Origin: a virus
Reading direction: 5' to 3' (one strand)
DNA length: 20,752 nucleotides
Virus record (IMG/VR): IMGVR_UViG_3300037847_002393
Coordinates: 19,610-40,361 of that record
The notes under the pieces are model-generated. The model was not told where the DNA came from and made no database searches. It was given only the letters and a program-made list of their open reading frames with translations. A program made the position numbers and the translations under genes. Shown here in pieces: positions 5,829-12,150 of this stretch (within the stretch, counting starts at the first letter, position 1; each line of letters opens with the position of its first letter).

Positions 5829-5917
5829 GTAGGTAGCTTGTAGCACATAGCAGAGTTAAAGGTCTGCAGACACTTTAAACGATTGCTAAAAACTGTTGTG
5901 TGTTACAAGCTATCTAT
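5829..5917 (+). ncRNA. Structured RNA element 1
   Basis: Arms 5829-5849 and 5897-5917 pair over 21 positions with four G-U pairs. Inside, TAGCA/TGCTA (5848-5852 with 5884-5888) encloses the hairpin GTTAAAG-GTC-TGCA-GAC-A-CTTT-A-AAC (5855-5880). The linker that follows has an 11-bp hairpin (5942-5952 with 5956-5966) and ACAC-GAAA-GTGT, a GNRA-type tetraloop. Confidence 0.6.
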
Positions 5918-6012
5918 ATAAACACGGGGATTGACCTAGTGTACGTAGATAGTAGCTATCTATGTAGGACGAGAAGATACACGAAAGTGTTGATGAAAAG
6001 CAAAGTTGGTAT

Positions 6013-6156
6013 GTAGGTAGCTTGTAACACATACCAAAATAGCTCTGCAATTTGGGAGTAGCGTGAGTGCCTAGTTAGACGATACTAGGAACAACACTTG
6101 GACGCCTTGTAGGTTCAAATCCTACCGTTAGCTAGTGTGTGTTACAAGCTATCTAT
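6013..6156 (+). ncRNA. Structured RNA element 2 with tRNA-like domain
   Basis: Arms 6013-6033 and 6136-6156 form the shared 21-bp stem. The interior looks like a cloverleaf: TAGCT/AGCTA (6040-6044, 6130-6134) as closing stem; a GCAATTTGGG stretch like a D-loop; a long arm GCGT-G-AGTG...CACT-TGG-ACGC (6061-6069, 6095-6105) topped by CCTAGT/ACTAGG; and a textbook T-arm GTAGG-TTCAAAT-CCTAC (6109-6125). A 7-nt anticodon loop and a 7-bp acceptor stem are missing, so it is not an ordinary tRNA. Confidence 0.6.
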
Positions 6157-6245
6157 TCAAACAAACTACTTGACCTCTCGCTCAGAGTACTCAAAGTATG
6201 ATAACGAAACGAGGCATACACGAAGTTAAGTATCTTGTTAATTGA

Positions 6246-6391
6246 GTAGGTAGCTTATAGCACATAGACTACAGACCGCCATACTCTAGCCCTGCAGAGA
6301 ATACAAGCTAGTAGTCGCGAATATGAGGTAGGTGAGAAACTATCCTAGCGATATAAGGTCATCTGATAGATGTGTGCTACAAGCTATCTAT
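6246..6391 (+). ncRNA. Structured RNA element 3
   Basis: Arms 6246-6266 and 6371-6391 pair with one A-C mismatch. The interior has GACTAC/GTAGTC (6267-6272, 6311-6316) enclosing a CTCT/AGAG hairpin, then AGGTAG with CTA-T-CCT around GTGAGAAA (6326-6346). The 3' arm ends 19 nt before the ATG of the next gene, so its folding could affect that gene's SD (GAGAGG). Confidence 0.6.
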
Positions 6392-6410
6392 AAGAAAGAG
6401 AGGTGATAGC

Positions 6411-6701
6411 ATGTTGCCAGAAGGCATGGTTCGTAAAGAACCACCGATTACAACGCAACGTGGTGGACGACAACCAAAAATTTTGTCACAGGACAAAGTT
6501 AAAATATTGTTGAACAACCCAAACACGTGGTACGTAATCGCCACACAACCGAGATGGAGTAGTGGAGTTGTACAAAACATACAACAAATGACACAACGCA
6601 ACATCTCACACTTGAAAGATAAAGGTTCTTTTGAGTGTAAACAGAGAAAAAATGAAACAAATGGTGTGGACTTGTACTGCAGGTTCGTACCGAAAGGATA
6701 A
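6411..6701 (+). CDS. Hypothetical small protein (96 aa) before the AAA+ gene
   Basis: Polar and basic: MLPEGMVRKEPPITTQRGGRQPKILSQDKVKILLNN, then WYVIATQPRWSSGVVQNIQQMTQRNISHLKDKGSFECKQR. The second part has the look of a winged-helix or HTH module, with helices of regular length and a FECKQR...YCRFVPKG beta end; not proven. The start at 6411 follows AAGAGAGG; a longer frame from 6372 would cut into RNA element 3. It lies 8 nt before the AAA+ ATPase gene and probably shares its message; it may be a transcription regulator. Confidence 0.65.
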   Translation: MLPEGMVRKEPPITTQRGGRQPKILSQDKVKILLNNPNTWYVIATQPRWSSGVVQNIQQMTQRNISHLKDKGSFECKQRKNETNGVDLYCRFVPKG

Positions 6702-6709
6702 ATACAAAT

Positions 6710-7429
6710 ATGAAAAAACAAACATGTTGGGAGTTAGCCCAACTCGTTATAGGTAAAAGCGATAGAGTACTCTTATACGGACCTCCAGGTACAGGTAAGA
6801 CACACTCAGCTGTAAAAGAAAACGCACCATTGAACATAAATGGTGACCCAAACGTGTATCAAATTACACTAACAGAGGAAAGCACAAGTGCAGACCTTAT
6901 GGGATATTATCAAATAGGAGAAAACCAACAGTTCGTATGGCATGACGGTATTGCTATACAGGCTTGGCGTAATGGTGGTAGATTGGTTATCAATGAGATA
7001 GACCATGCTTCACCTGACGCTATGACATTTCTACATGCCATACTTGATGACAAATCTATTGCAGGTATCACTCTCAACAACAGAGAGAAAGAAACTGTTA
7101 GACCTGCAGAAGGTTTTCAAGTGGTTGCAACTTCTAACGCAGACCCTGAAAGTCTGCCACAAGCAGTTAAAGATAGGTTTCCTATCTCAATCAACATAGA
7201 TAATATTCACCCAACTGCATTGGAAAAATTTCCTGAGCAATGGCGTGATGTGATAAACGATACCTCAACCATAGATGATGAGCATGAACGTATCTCAATT
7301 CGTAAATGGTTGGAGTTCTTTAAACTTACAGAGGAACAAAATATGGATATGGACACAGCAGGTGTACTTGTATTCGGTGATAGAAGTGAAGAATTACTTG
7401 ACGCTATCAAATTATCTAACGTAGAATAA
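6710..7429 (+). CDS. MoxR/CobS-like AAA+ ATPase (239 aa)
   Basis: ATP-driven remodelling enzyme that usually acts with a VWA-domain partner. Walker A is LLYGPPGTGKTH (residues 21-32), Walker B LVINEIDHA (92-100), sensor 1 VVATSNAD (138-145), and VKDRFPI (about 153-159) supplies an arginine-finger candidate. Length is short for MoxR proteins, about one AAA+ core with a reduced lid. About 450 nt downstream is a metallopeptidase/VWA gene (7876), reproducing the MoxR-VWA or CobS-CobT gene pairing. Cyanophages and other marine phages often carry cobS-like genes of unclear role, so cobalamin synthesis is not implied. The stop overlaps the next start (TAATG). Confidence 0.9.
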   Translation: MKKQTCWELAQLVIGKSDRVLLYGPPGTGKTHSAVKENAPLNINGDPNVYQITLTEESTSADLMGYYQIGENQQFVWHDGIAIQAWRNGGRLVINEIDHASPDAMTFLHAILDDKSIAGITLNNREKETVRPAEGFQVVATSNADPESLPQAVKDRFPISINIDNIHPTALEKFPEQWRDVINDTSTIDDEHERISIRKWLEFFKLTEEQNMDMDTAGVLVFGDRSEELLDAIKLSNVE

Positions 7430-7677
7430 TGAGTTATTTATATCACGTAGGTGAAAGTTCTATAGATGAAAGACATTGGTCTATATCATCTACAAGAATA
7501 CTCACAAGAGCTGAAATAAATGAGGCGTTTTCTAACGCAGATTTTAACATTGGTAAAAGACCACAAACTATTCATCTTGACACAGGTGTAGAAGTTACAG
7601 TTGTGTTTGAGGGATTAGAATTTGGTGATGACGCACAAGTAAGACTTTACATGGGTGAAGTAGCAGAGGAGGAATAA
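7429..7677 (+). CDS. Hypothetical protein of the AAA+/VWA operon (82 aa)
   Basis: MSYLYHVGESSIDERHWSISSTRILTRAEINEAFSNADF..., soluble, with a beta-rich acidic second half ending GEVAEEE. No family recognised. The TAATG overlap couples it to the ATPase gene, and its own 3' end GAGGAGGAATAATG provides the SD and stop for the next start. The position suggests an accessory or substrate-adaptor factor for the ATPase; that is inference. Confidence 0.7.
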   Translation: MSYLYHVGESSIDERHWSISSTRILTRAEINEAFSNADFNIGKRPQTIHLDTGVEVTVVFEGLEFGDDAQVRLYMGEVAEEE

Positions 7678-7766
7678 TGTCAGTATATATAGAGTGTTGT
7701 TCGGTAAGCATACCTAATGCACCATACATACAAGCAATAGACTGTGATTGTAAGGAGGAGGAATAA
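7677..7766 (+). CDS. Cys-rich micropeptide (29 aa)
   Basis: MSVYIECCSVSIPNAPYIQAIDCDCKEEE has CC near the start and CDC near the end, possibly a metal site. It starts at a TAATG overlap directly after GAGGAGGAA and ends in the same way for the next gene. Its short length makes function uncertain, but the precise SD and overlap spacing on both sides argues that it is translated. Confidence 0.5.
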   Translation: MSVYIECCSVSIPNAPYIQAIDCDCKEEE

Positions 7767-7876
7767 TGTATGAGTGTGTGTGGTGTGGAACTACAAACAT
7801 AAAAATAACAAAAGAAAATAATACTATTTGTACAGATTGCAATAGTGTTAATCAGATAAGTATGAGGGAGGAATAA
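7766..7876 (+). CDS. Zinc-ribbon microprotein (36 aa)
   Basis: MYECVWCGTTNIKITKENN... with CVWC at residues 4-7 and CTDC at 22-25, a minimal zinc ribbon with a beta-hairpin-sized spacer. TAATG overlaps on both sides and SD GGAGGAGGAA upstream; the end GAGGGAGGAATAATG supplies the SD for the metallopeptidase/VWA gene. It may be an adaptor for that protein, or simply one more member of the phage's zinc-ribbon set. Confidence 0.6.
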   Translation: MYECVWCGTTNIKITKENNTICTDCNSVNQISMREE

Positions 7877-9369
7877 TGCAACACAGACCCTTTCCTGAAA
7901 TAGTTACAGGTGAACGTGATTGGGAAGTATTTGAGGACGATAATCACCCACGTACAGATATGACTAACAGAAAGATGTACGTTCCACTTGATGACGATTG
8001 TCACAAATGTGGACTACAACATAGTCGTATGGTACGTAGACATGAGTTAGGTCATGTTAAGTGGTCACCACGTTCTTATGGTAAATTGAAACAAGGCGTT
8101 ATGGAAGAAGCAATACACTTGCTTGAAGAAATACGTATCAATCATTTACTTACAATGCATGGTATCCCAATGGACGAACCACACAAATGTATTGAGGAAG
8201 TAGAGGCACAGACACGTCACTTCGTAGAAAAAGGTAGCGTAGCTGAATTACTTAAATGGACACTTGCTACTGCTTTTATTATTAGAAGTAGTTTTAGTAG
8301 TTACTTTCCATACAGGTTGTATCAAAATGCATACTATGGTTCAGGTAGTATTGAGGTAGGTCATGAGCTAAAAGCAACGCTTACAGCTATGTATGACGCT
8401 ATCAATAGCAATACACTTACACCACAACGTAAAGCTGACTTAGAGTTCGTAATACACCAAGCACAATGGTTTCACAAACGTATTGTGACAATGAGTAAAA
8501 ACACATCTAGCTTATCTAAAAACATATCTTTTGCACGTGTTAAGAAGTATGCAGAAGATTTGAGTGACATCTTACGTATATACAACGAAAGACCACAAGA
8601 AGATGAGGTGTTTCTTACAGAAGAACAACAAAAGCAAATACAAGACTTGCTTGATGATGAGGACTTTGAGGGTGATAGTGAGGACGCTTACGAAGAAGCA
8701 GGTATAGGTACAGTTGATGACCTTAAATCTCTTGAAAGACGTAACAAGCAAGACATACGTGAATTACTTGTAGACTTTAAGAAGAAAGGTCACCCTGCAC
8801 AATGGGGTGAAATGACAATACACAATCCTCAATGTACAGTTAACCTATCAAATCAATTACGTACAGGTTATTCAACTATTGCAAAAGACTATGGTACAAA
8901 CCCTAACAAGATACAAAGATACACAGTAGACAAGAAAGTGTTTTCTCGTAAGTTCAATGTGTATGGTGGCACAGTACTCATAGACGCTTCAGGTAGTATG
9001 TCTTTTGACGGTGAGGACTTGTTAGAAGTTATGCAAGAAATACCTGCTGTAACTATTGCTATGTACAATGGTATGGGTAGTAAAGGTGACTTACGTATAA
9101 TTGCTAGAAATGGTAGACGTGTTAACGAAGATTATCTTTACCGACACTCAGGTAGAGGTAATATGATTGATTTACCTGCACTACATTGGTTGGGTAAACA
9201 AGAGCCAAAACGTTTATGGGTTAGTGACATGAAAGTTATACCACCCGCAGGTGCTAGTCAAGAGGGTCTACAAGATTGTATAGACGCTATGAACAAGTAT
9301 CACATTACACGTCTTGCAGATATTAAGGAAGTAAAACAATTCGCAAAAGCATTAAATGTACTAAAATGA
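7876..9369 (+). CDS. Metallopeptidase-like + VWA domain protein (497 aa)
   Basis: Predicted partner of the AAA+ ATPase. The N-terminal part has CHKC (residues 42-45), a zinc-protease signature HELGH (56-60) and then HLLEEIRIN (81-89), which may supply a third ligand. The middle (about 230-290) is charged and helical with an acidic run (DDEDFEGDSEDAYEE). The C-terminal VWA domain has GGTVLIDASGSMSFDG with a MIDAS DxSxS motif (D370, S372, S374) and a later WVSDMKV strand. This order matches the DUF2201-type 'putative metallopeptidase plus VWA-like' proteins, typically encoded beside MoxR-type ATPases. It is probably cytoplasmic. Whether the protease site is active is untested. Confidence 0.85.
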   Translation: MQHRPFPEIVTGERDWEVFEDDNHPRTDMTNRKMYVPLDDDCHKCGLQHSRMVRRHELGHVKWSPRSYGKLKQGVMEEAIHLLEEIRINHLLTMHGIPMDEPHKCIEEVEAQTRHFVEKGSVAELLKWTLATAFIIRSSFSSYFPYRLYQNAYYGSGSIEVGHELKATLTAMYDAINSNTLTPQRKADLEFVIHQAQWFHKRIVTMSKNTSSLSKNISFARVKKYAEDLSDILRIYNERPQEDEVFLTEEQQKQIQDLLDDEDFEGDSEDAYEEAGIGTVDDLKSLERRNKQDIRELLVDFKKKGHPAQWGEMTIHNPQCTVNLSNQLRTGYSTIAKDYGTNPNKIQRYTVDKKVFSRKFNVYGGTVLIDASGSMSFDGEDLLEVMQEIPAVTIAMYNGMGSKGDLRIIARNGRRVNEDYLYRHSGRGNMIDLPALHWLGKQEPKRLWVSDMKVIPPAGASQEGLQDCIDAMNKYHITRLADIKEVKQFAKALNVLK

Positions 9370-9595
9370 AAGAGGTTATGATGTCGGGCAACCGACACAT
9401 GTTCTCCTTTCGCATGTAGTGCATAACAAGTGAGTGAGGAATAGAGGTGTAGGAGAGCTACACACGGGTTGTTTTTCTTTCGTAAGAACTTCAACATTTT
9501 TATAACTTACGAGGGTTTGTTCCCTTCATGAACACCTTACTTGCGTTTATCTGTATTTATCTATATTTGTCTTACATTTCTGTTAGACTTATTTT
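9370..9595 (+). other. Structured intergenic region
   Basis: 226 nt without a gene. Dyads: TGTCGG-GCAA-CCGACA (9382-9397, GNRA loop); GTGTAG-GAGAG-CTACAC (9447-9463), followed shortly by GTTTTTCTTT and possibly a terminator for the AAA+/VWA operon; TCGTAAG/CTTACGA (9480-9486, 9506-9512); and GTTC/GAAC near 9530. The last 50 nt are AT-rich and hold the likely start signals of the 9596 gene. Confidence 0.5.
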
Positions 9596-9832
9596 ATGGT
9601 AGATATAGATAAATTACTAGAGGAAGCCGAGCATGGTGCAGTTGGTAATTTTGTAGAACGCAAAATTACTGATGACGCTATGCCGTTTTGGAAAGCCGTT
9701 ACAGAGCGAGTACAAAATGGTAATGAGGTCAAGCCCTATCGTGTAGTCAAAATATTAGAACGTGAGTTTAATATAAAAATAAGCGATAGTGCTATGAGAA
9801 AATATTTACGAGGTCTTGCAAATGGTAAATAA
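9596..9832 (+). CDS. Small HTH-like protein (78 aa), apparently leaderless
   Basis: MVDIDKLLEEAEHGAVGNFVERKITDDAMPFWKAVTERVQ, then VKPYRVVKILEREFNIKISDSAMRKYLRGLANG. The last 35 residues read like a helix-turn-helix for DNA binding ('YRVVKILEREFNIKISDSAMRKYL'-type spacing), similar in style to small-terminase or regulator HTHs; not proven. There is no SD before the ATG; an extended -10 TGTTAGACT ends 6 nt upstream, so the transcript may begin at the start codon. It overlaps the next gene by 11 nt. Confidence 0.65.
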   Translation: MVDIDKLLEEAEHGAVGNFVERKITDDAMPFWKAVTERVQNGNEVKPYRVVKILEREFNIKISDSAMRKYLRGLANGK

Positions 9833-10883
9833 AGATGTAGCTAAGTTATTAGCTGAGGCAGAAAGTACAAAGATACTTGAGCTTGAGCAAACTAACATAA
9901 AACTACTTAAACAATTAGAGAAATCTAAAAACAAAACACAAGCACTTGTTGACGCAGTATATGACGCAGTTAAAACAAGCATTACGACATATCGTACAGG
10001 TAAAGTACCCAAGCCAAAACTTCCTACGAAGAAAGCTAAAGGTACAGAGATTGCATGTGCAGTATTAAGTGATGTACAACTTGCAAAAGTAACACCGACT
10101 TACAATACGAAAGTAGCTGAAGAACGTGTTGTACGATACGCACACAAGATTGTGGAGTTAACAAACATACAAAGACAAGCAACCAACGTAAAGAAATGTG
10201 CAGTATTTGCTGTAGGTGACATTGTTGAGGGAGAACTTATATTCCCTGGGCAAGAACATTTAATTGACGCTTCGTTATACAACCAAGTGACAGTTGACGC
10301 ACCAAGAATATTGACACAATTCTTTGACATATTACTTGCTAACTTTGATGAAGTAGAAGTTCATTGGGTTATTGGTAATCATGGACACTTAGGTGGACGT
10401 TCACGTAAAAACTATCACCCTGATAGTAATGCTGACCGCATGTTAGGAAAGATAATGGAAATGATATACGACAAAGAACCTCGTATTACATGGACAATAC
10501 CTGACACTACAGGCGATAATCATTGGTTTGATATTGCTGATTTAGGTGAAAAATGTAAATTTTTCTTGTGGCATGGCGACAATGTACGTGGTTTTGGTGG
10601 CTTTCCATGGTATGGATTTGGTAAAAAGATAATGGGTTGGAAAACATTAGCTAGTCAAGGACTTATGCCTGACTTTAATTACGCTATTGCAGGTCATTTT
10701 CATACACCAAACACACAATATATTAATGATGTACGACTATGGATTAATGGAAGTACGGAAAGTTACAATACATACGCCTTAGAACAGTTGGCAAGTATGG
10801 GTAGACCGTGTCAATACTTACTATTTTGTAAGCCAGGTCACGGAGTAACTGCTGAATACCTTGTACAACTAGGTGATGTATAG
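9822..10883 (+). CDS. Calcineurin-like metallophosphoesterase (353 aa)
   Basis: Two-metal phosphoesterase fold. Residues about 1-45 form a coiled coil (LELEQTNIKLLKQLEKSKNK in part). The catalytic motifs follow in family order: ALSDVQLAK (D-x-Q where most relatives have D-x-H), AVGDIVEGE, WVIGNHGHLGG, LWHGDNVRG and AGHFHTP, with NGS near the end. The fold occurs in nucleases such as SbcD/Mre11, in phosphodiesterases and in protein phosphatases. Placed between an HTH protein and recombination genes, a DNA end-processing role is plausible. Start 9822 (ATG) is preferred over the in-frame TTG at 9816. Confidence 0.85.
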   Translation: MVNKDVAKLLAEAESTKILELEQTNIKLLKQLEKSKNKTQALVDAVYDAVKTSITTYRTGKVPKPKLPTKKAKGTEIACAVLSDVQLAKVTPTYNTKVAEERVVRYAHKIVELTNIQRQATNVKKCAVFAVGDIVEGELIFPGQEHLIDASLYNQVTVDAPRILTQFFDILLANFDEVEVHWVIGNHGHLGGRSRKNYHPDSNADRMLGKIMEMIYDKEPRITWTIPDTTGDNHWFDIADLGEKCKFFLWHGDNVRGFGGFPWYGFGKKIMGWKTLASQGLMPDFNYAIAGHFHTPNTQYINDVRLWINGSTESYNTYALEQLASMGRPCQYLLFCKPGHGVTAEYLVQLGDV

Positions 10884-10890
10884 TTATAAT
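10861..10890 (+). promoter_or_regulatory. Promoter for an apparently leaderless gene at 10900
   Basis: TGTACA (10862-10867), 17 nt, TATAAT (10885-10890), then 9 nt to the ATG at 10900. The expected transcription start (about 10897) would leave essentially no leader, and no SD is visible. The -35 lies in the 3' end of the metallophosphoesterase gene. Confidence 0.55.
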
Positions 10891-10899
10891 AGATAGTAT

Positions 10900-11049
10900 A
10901 TGGCTAACATAAATGTCAAAAGTGGACACAAGTTAGTAGGAATTGAATATTCAGGCGATAAGCCAATGTTGATATTCAAAACAAAAAATGGTGAAATCCA
11001 TTTTGAGAAACTACAACGTGGTGTCTTACGCTTAGACAAAGTAGAATAG
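10900..11049 (+). CDS. Hypothetical small beta-rich protein (49 aa)
   Basis: MANINVKSGHKLVGIEYSGDKPMLIFKTKNGEIHFEKLQRG... shows alternating hydrophobic residues, a short beta-barrel or beta-sheet pattern. No family recognised. It has its own promoter with TATAAT 9 nt before the ATG and no SD, so leaderless translation is likely. A strong hairpin starts 5 nt after the stop, making this a self-contained unit. Confidence 0.65.
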   Translation: MANINVKSGHKLVGIEYSGDKPMLIFKTKNGEIHFEKLQRGVLRLDKVE

Positions 11050-11054
11050 CATTT

Positions 11055-11090
11055 CTTTTACTGTTCTTATTTATTAAGAACAGATAAAAG
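11055..11090 (+). terminator. Long AT-rich hairpin after the 10900 gene
   Basis: CTTTTA-CTGTTCTTA-TTTAT-TAAGAACAG-A-TAAAAG gives 15 pairs with one bulged A on the 3' side, the same bulge placement as the five early-gene hairpins. The loop-proximal sequence TTATTTATTAAG also resembles copies 4 and 5. It lacks a clear T-run, so termination is uncertain; it could instead be an RNA-processing or leader element for the gene at 11116. Confidence 0.5.
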
Positions 11091-11115
11091 TAAATGAATA
11101 GAGGAAGGAAGAATA

Positions 11116-12150
11116 ATGGCAAACAAGCCTGTTAAATTGCTATCCCCTTTTCCAAAGAAGCTAGTTAAAAAAGCTCCTGCAGGAAAGTTCGGGGATTACG
11201 TTCCACACGCTAATTACGTAGAAAGATTACGTGATAGTGGTGTTAAATACTCATGGTCATGTGAACCTGTATATGGTTTACATAAAGGTGAGAACAGAAT
11301 AGTTGGTGCTAAAGGCACAATAACTATTGAAGATATGGGCAGTTATGACGGCTTTGGAGATATTGATACGTTCAAGTTAGATAATCCAAAGTTTAATGAC
11401 GGAACTAATCTTAAAGACGCAGAAAGTGACGCATTCAAAAGAGCATGTATGCGTTTCGGTTTGGGTGTAGAACTATGGTCAGGTAGTGATGTATCAGAAG
11501 AAGAACATACTGCAACTCTAGTATCTACTACTGACCCTGATACAGACAATGTAGTGGTCACAAAGATAGATATGAGGAAGAAAGAACACAAAAAACCTGC
11601 ACCTGTTCCTAGACCCATAGAAGAAATTGGTGAGGAAGAAGCACCTTTTAGTGAAGCCTCTCAACCTGCTGATGATAAAGTAGATTTTATTAATCACACA
11701 GTTGAACAGATGTTTGAGGGGTATGATGATAAGACTATAAGGTTTGCACTTGACCTAGCAGATAATTATGCAAAGGTAAAGAAATACCCTGATAAATCTC
11801 TATGGACAGACACACAGATTGATGATTACCTAGCTAAAATAACTTTAGGGTTATCAAGCGAAGTGGCTTCGGTAGATGATGATGACGACCTTATTACAAA
11901 AGCTGACGTATTACTAGGAGGTATTGTGGAAAAGGTTGAAAACAACCAAGAACCTAGAACAGACTTAACTTGTCCGTTCTGTAAAGGTATGGTTTATGAC
12001 AACAGACACGATAAGAAGTCTGATAGAAGTCCTGACTTTGTATGTTCAGGTCGTGACACTAATGAATGTCCTGCACATACAGGCAAATGGCGTAAATCAT
12101 GGTGGTTAAATTCAAGTGACTTACCGAAAGAGTGGGGTTTTGGTAGCTAA
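11116..12150 (+). CDS. Rad52-like single-strand annealing protein with zinc ribbon (344 aa)
   Basis: Predicted DNA recombination protein that anneals single strands. Residues about 18-135 carry the Rad52/Sak-type pattern: FGDYVPHANYVERLRDSGVKYSW, a beta-rich GTITIEDMGSYDGFGD, then the hallmark KDAESDAFKRACMRFGLGVELW. The middle is acidic and proline-rich (about 150-195). The C-terminal about 60 residues hold CPFC...CSGRDTNECPAHTG, a zinc ribbon that may bind DNA ends or partners. SD GGAAGGAAG is strong. The following gene is a PD-(D/E)XK-like nuclease that overlaps the end, a typical annealing/nuclease pair. Confidence 0.85.
   Translation: MANKPVKLLSPFPKKLVKKAPAGKFGDYVPHANYVERLRDSGVKYSWSCEPVYGLHKGENRIVGAKGTITIEDMGSYDGFGDIDTFKLDNPKFNDGTNLKDAESDAFKRACMRFGLGVELWSGSDVSEEEHTATLVSTTDPDTDNVVVTKIDMRKKEHKKPAPVPRPIEEIGEEEAPFSEASQPADDKVDFINHTVEQMFEGYDDKTIRFALDLADNYAKVKKYPDKSLWTDTQIDDYLAKITLGLSSEVASVDDDDDLITKADVLLGGIVEKVENNQEPRTDLTCPFCKGMVYDNRHDKKSDRSPDFVCSGRDTNECPAHTGKWRKSWWLNSSDLPKEWGFGS

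Larger units (their letters stand above)
5787..6410 (+). ncRNA. Gene-free array of three structured RNA elements
   Basis: A 624-nt stretch without a plausible gene. It contains three elements (5829-5917, 6013-6156, 6246-6391), each closed by the same 21-bp stem and separated by related linkers that share TTGACCT and (A/G)TACACGAA. Start-to-start distances are 184 and 233 nt. At one stem position the pair is G-U in element 1, A-U in element 2 and G-C in element 3, which is covariation. An alternative hairpin (5813-5822 with 5826-5839) would compete with the first stem. Size, ornate folding and a tRNA-like piece recall large phage RNAs such as GOLLD and ROOL, but I cannot assign a family. An untranslated leader of the 6411 operon is the main alternative. 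Confidence 0.65.

Noticed and set aside
5942-6000. Hammerhead-like ribozyme (GAAA, TGATGA present)
   Set aside because: CTGATGA, the GAAA order and the three stems do not line up; the GAAA is a tetraloop in ACAC-GAAA-GTGT.
6040-6134. Ordinary tRNA gene
   Set aside because: The T-arm is excellent, but there is no 7-bp acceptor stem, no 7-nt anticodon loop and the middle arm is too long.
5931-6202. Promoters from TTGACC in the linkers
   Set aside because: The best downstream -10 candidates lie 21-24 nt away, outside normal spacing; the shared TTGACCT is better explained as part of the duplicated module.
5829-6391. CRISPR array or integron attC sites
   Set aside because: Only three units with long, unequal interiors, and each has inverted, not direct, repeat arms. 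No cas genes or integrase, and no attC core GTTRRRY was seen.
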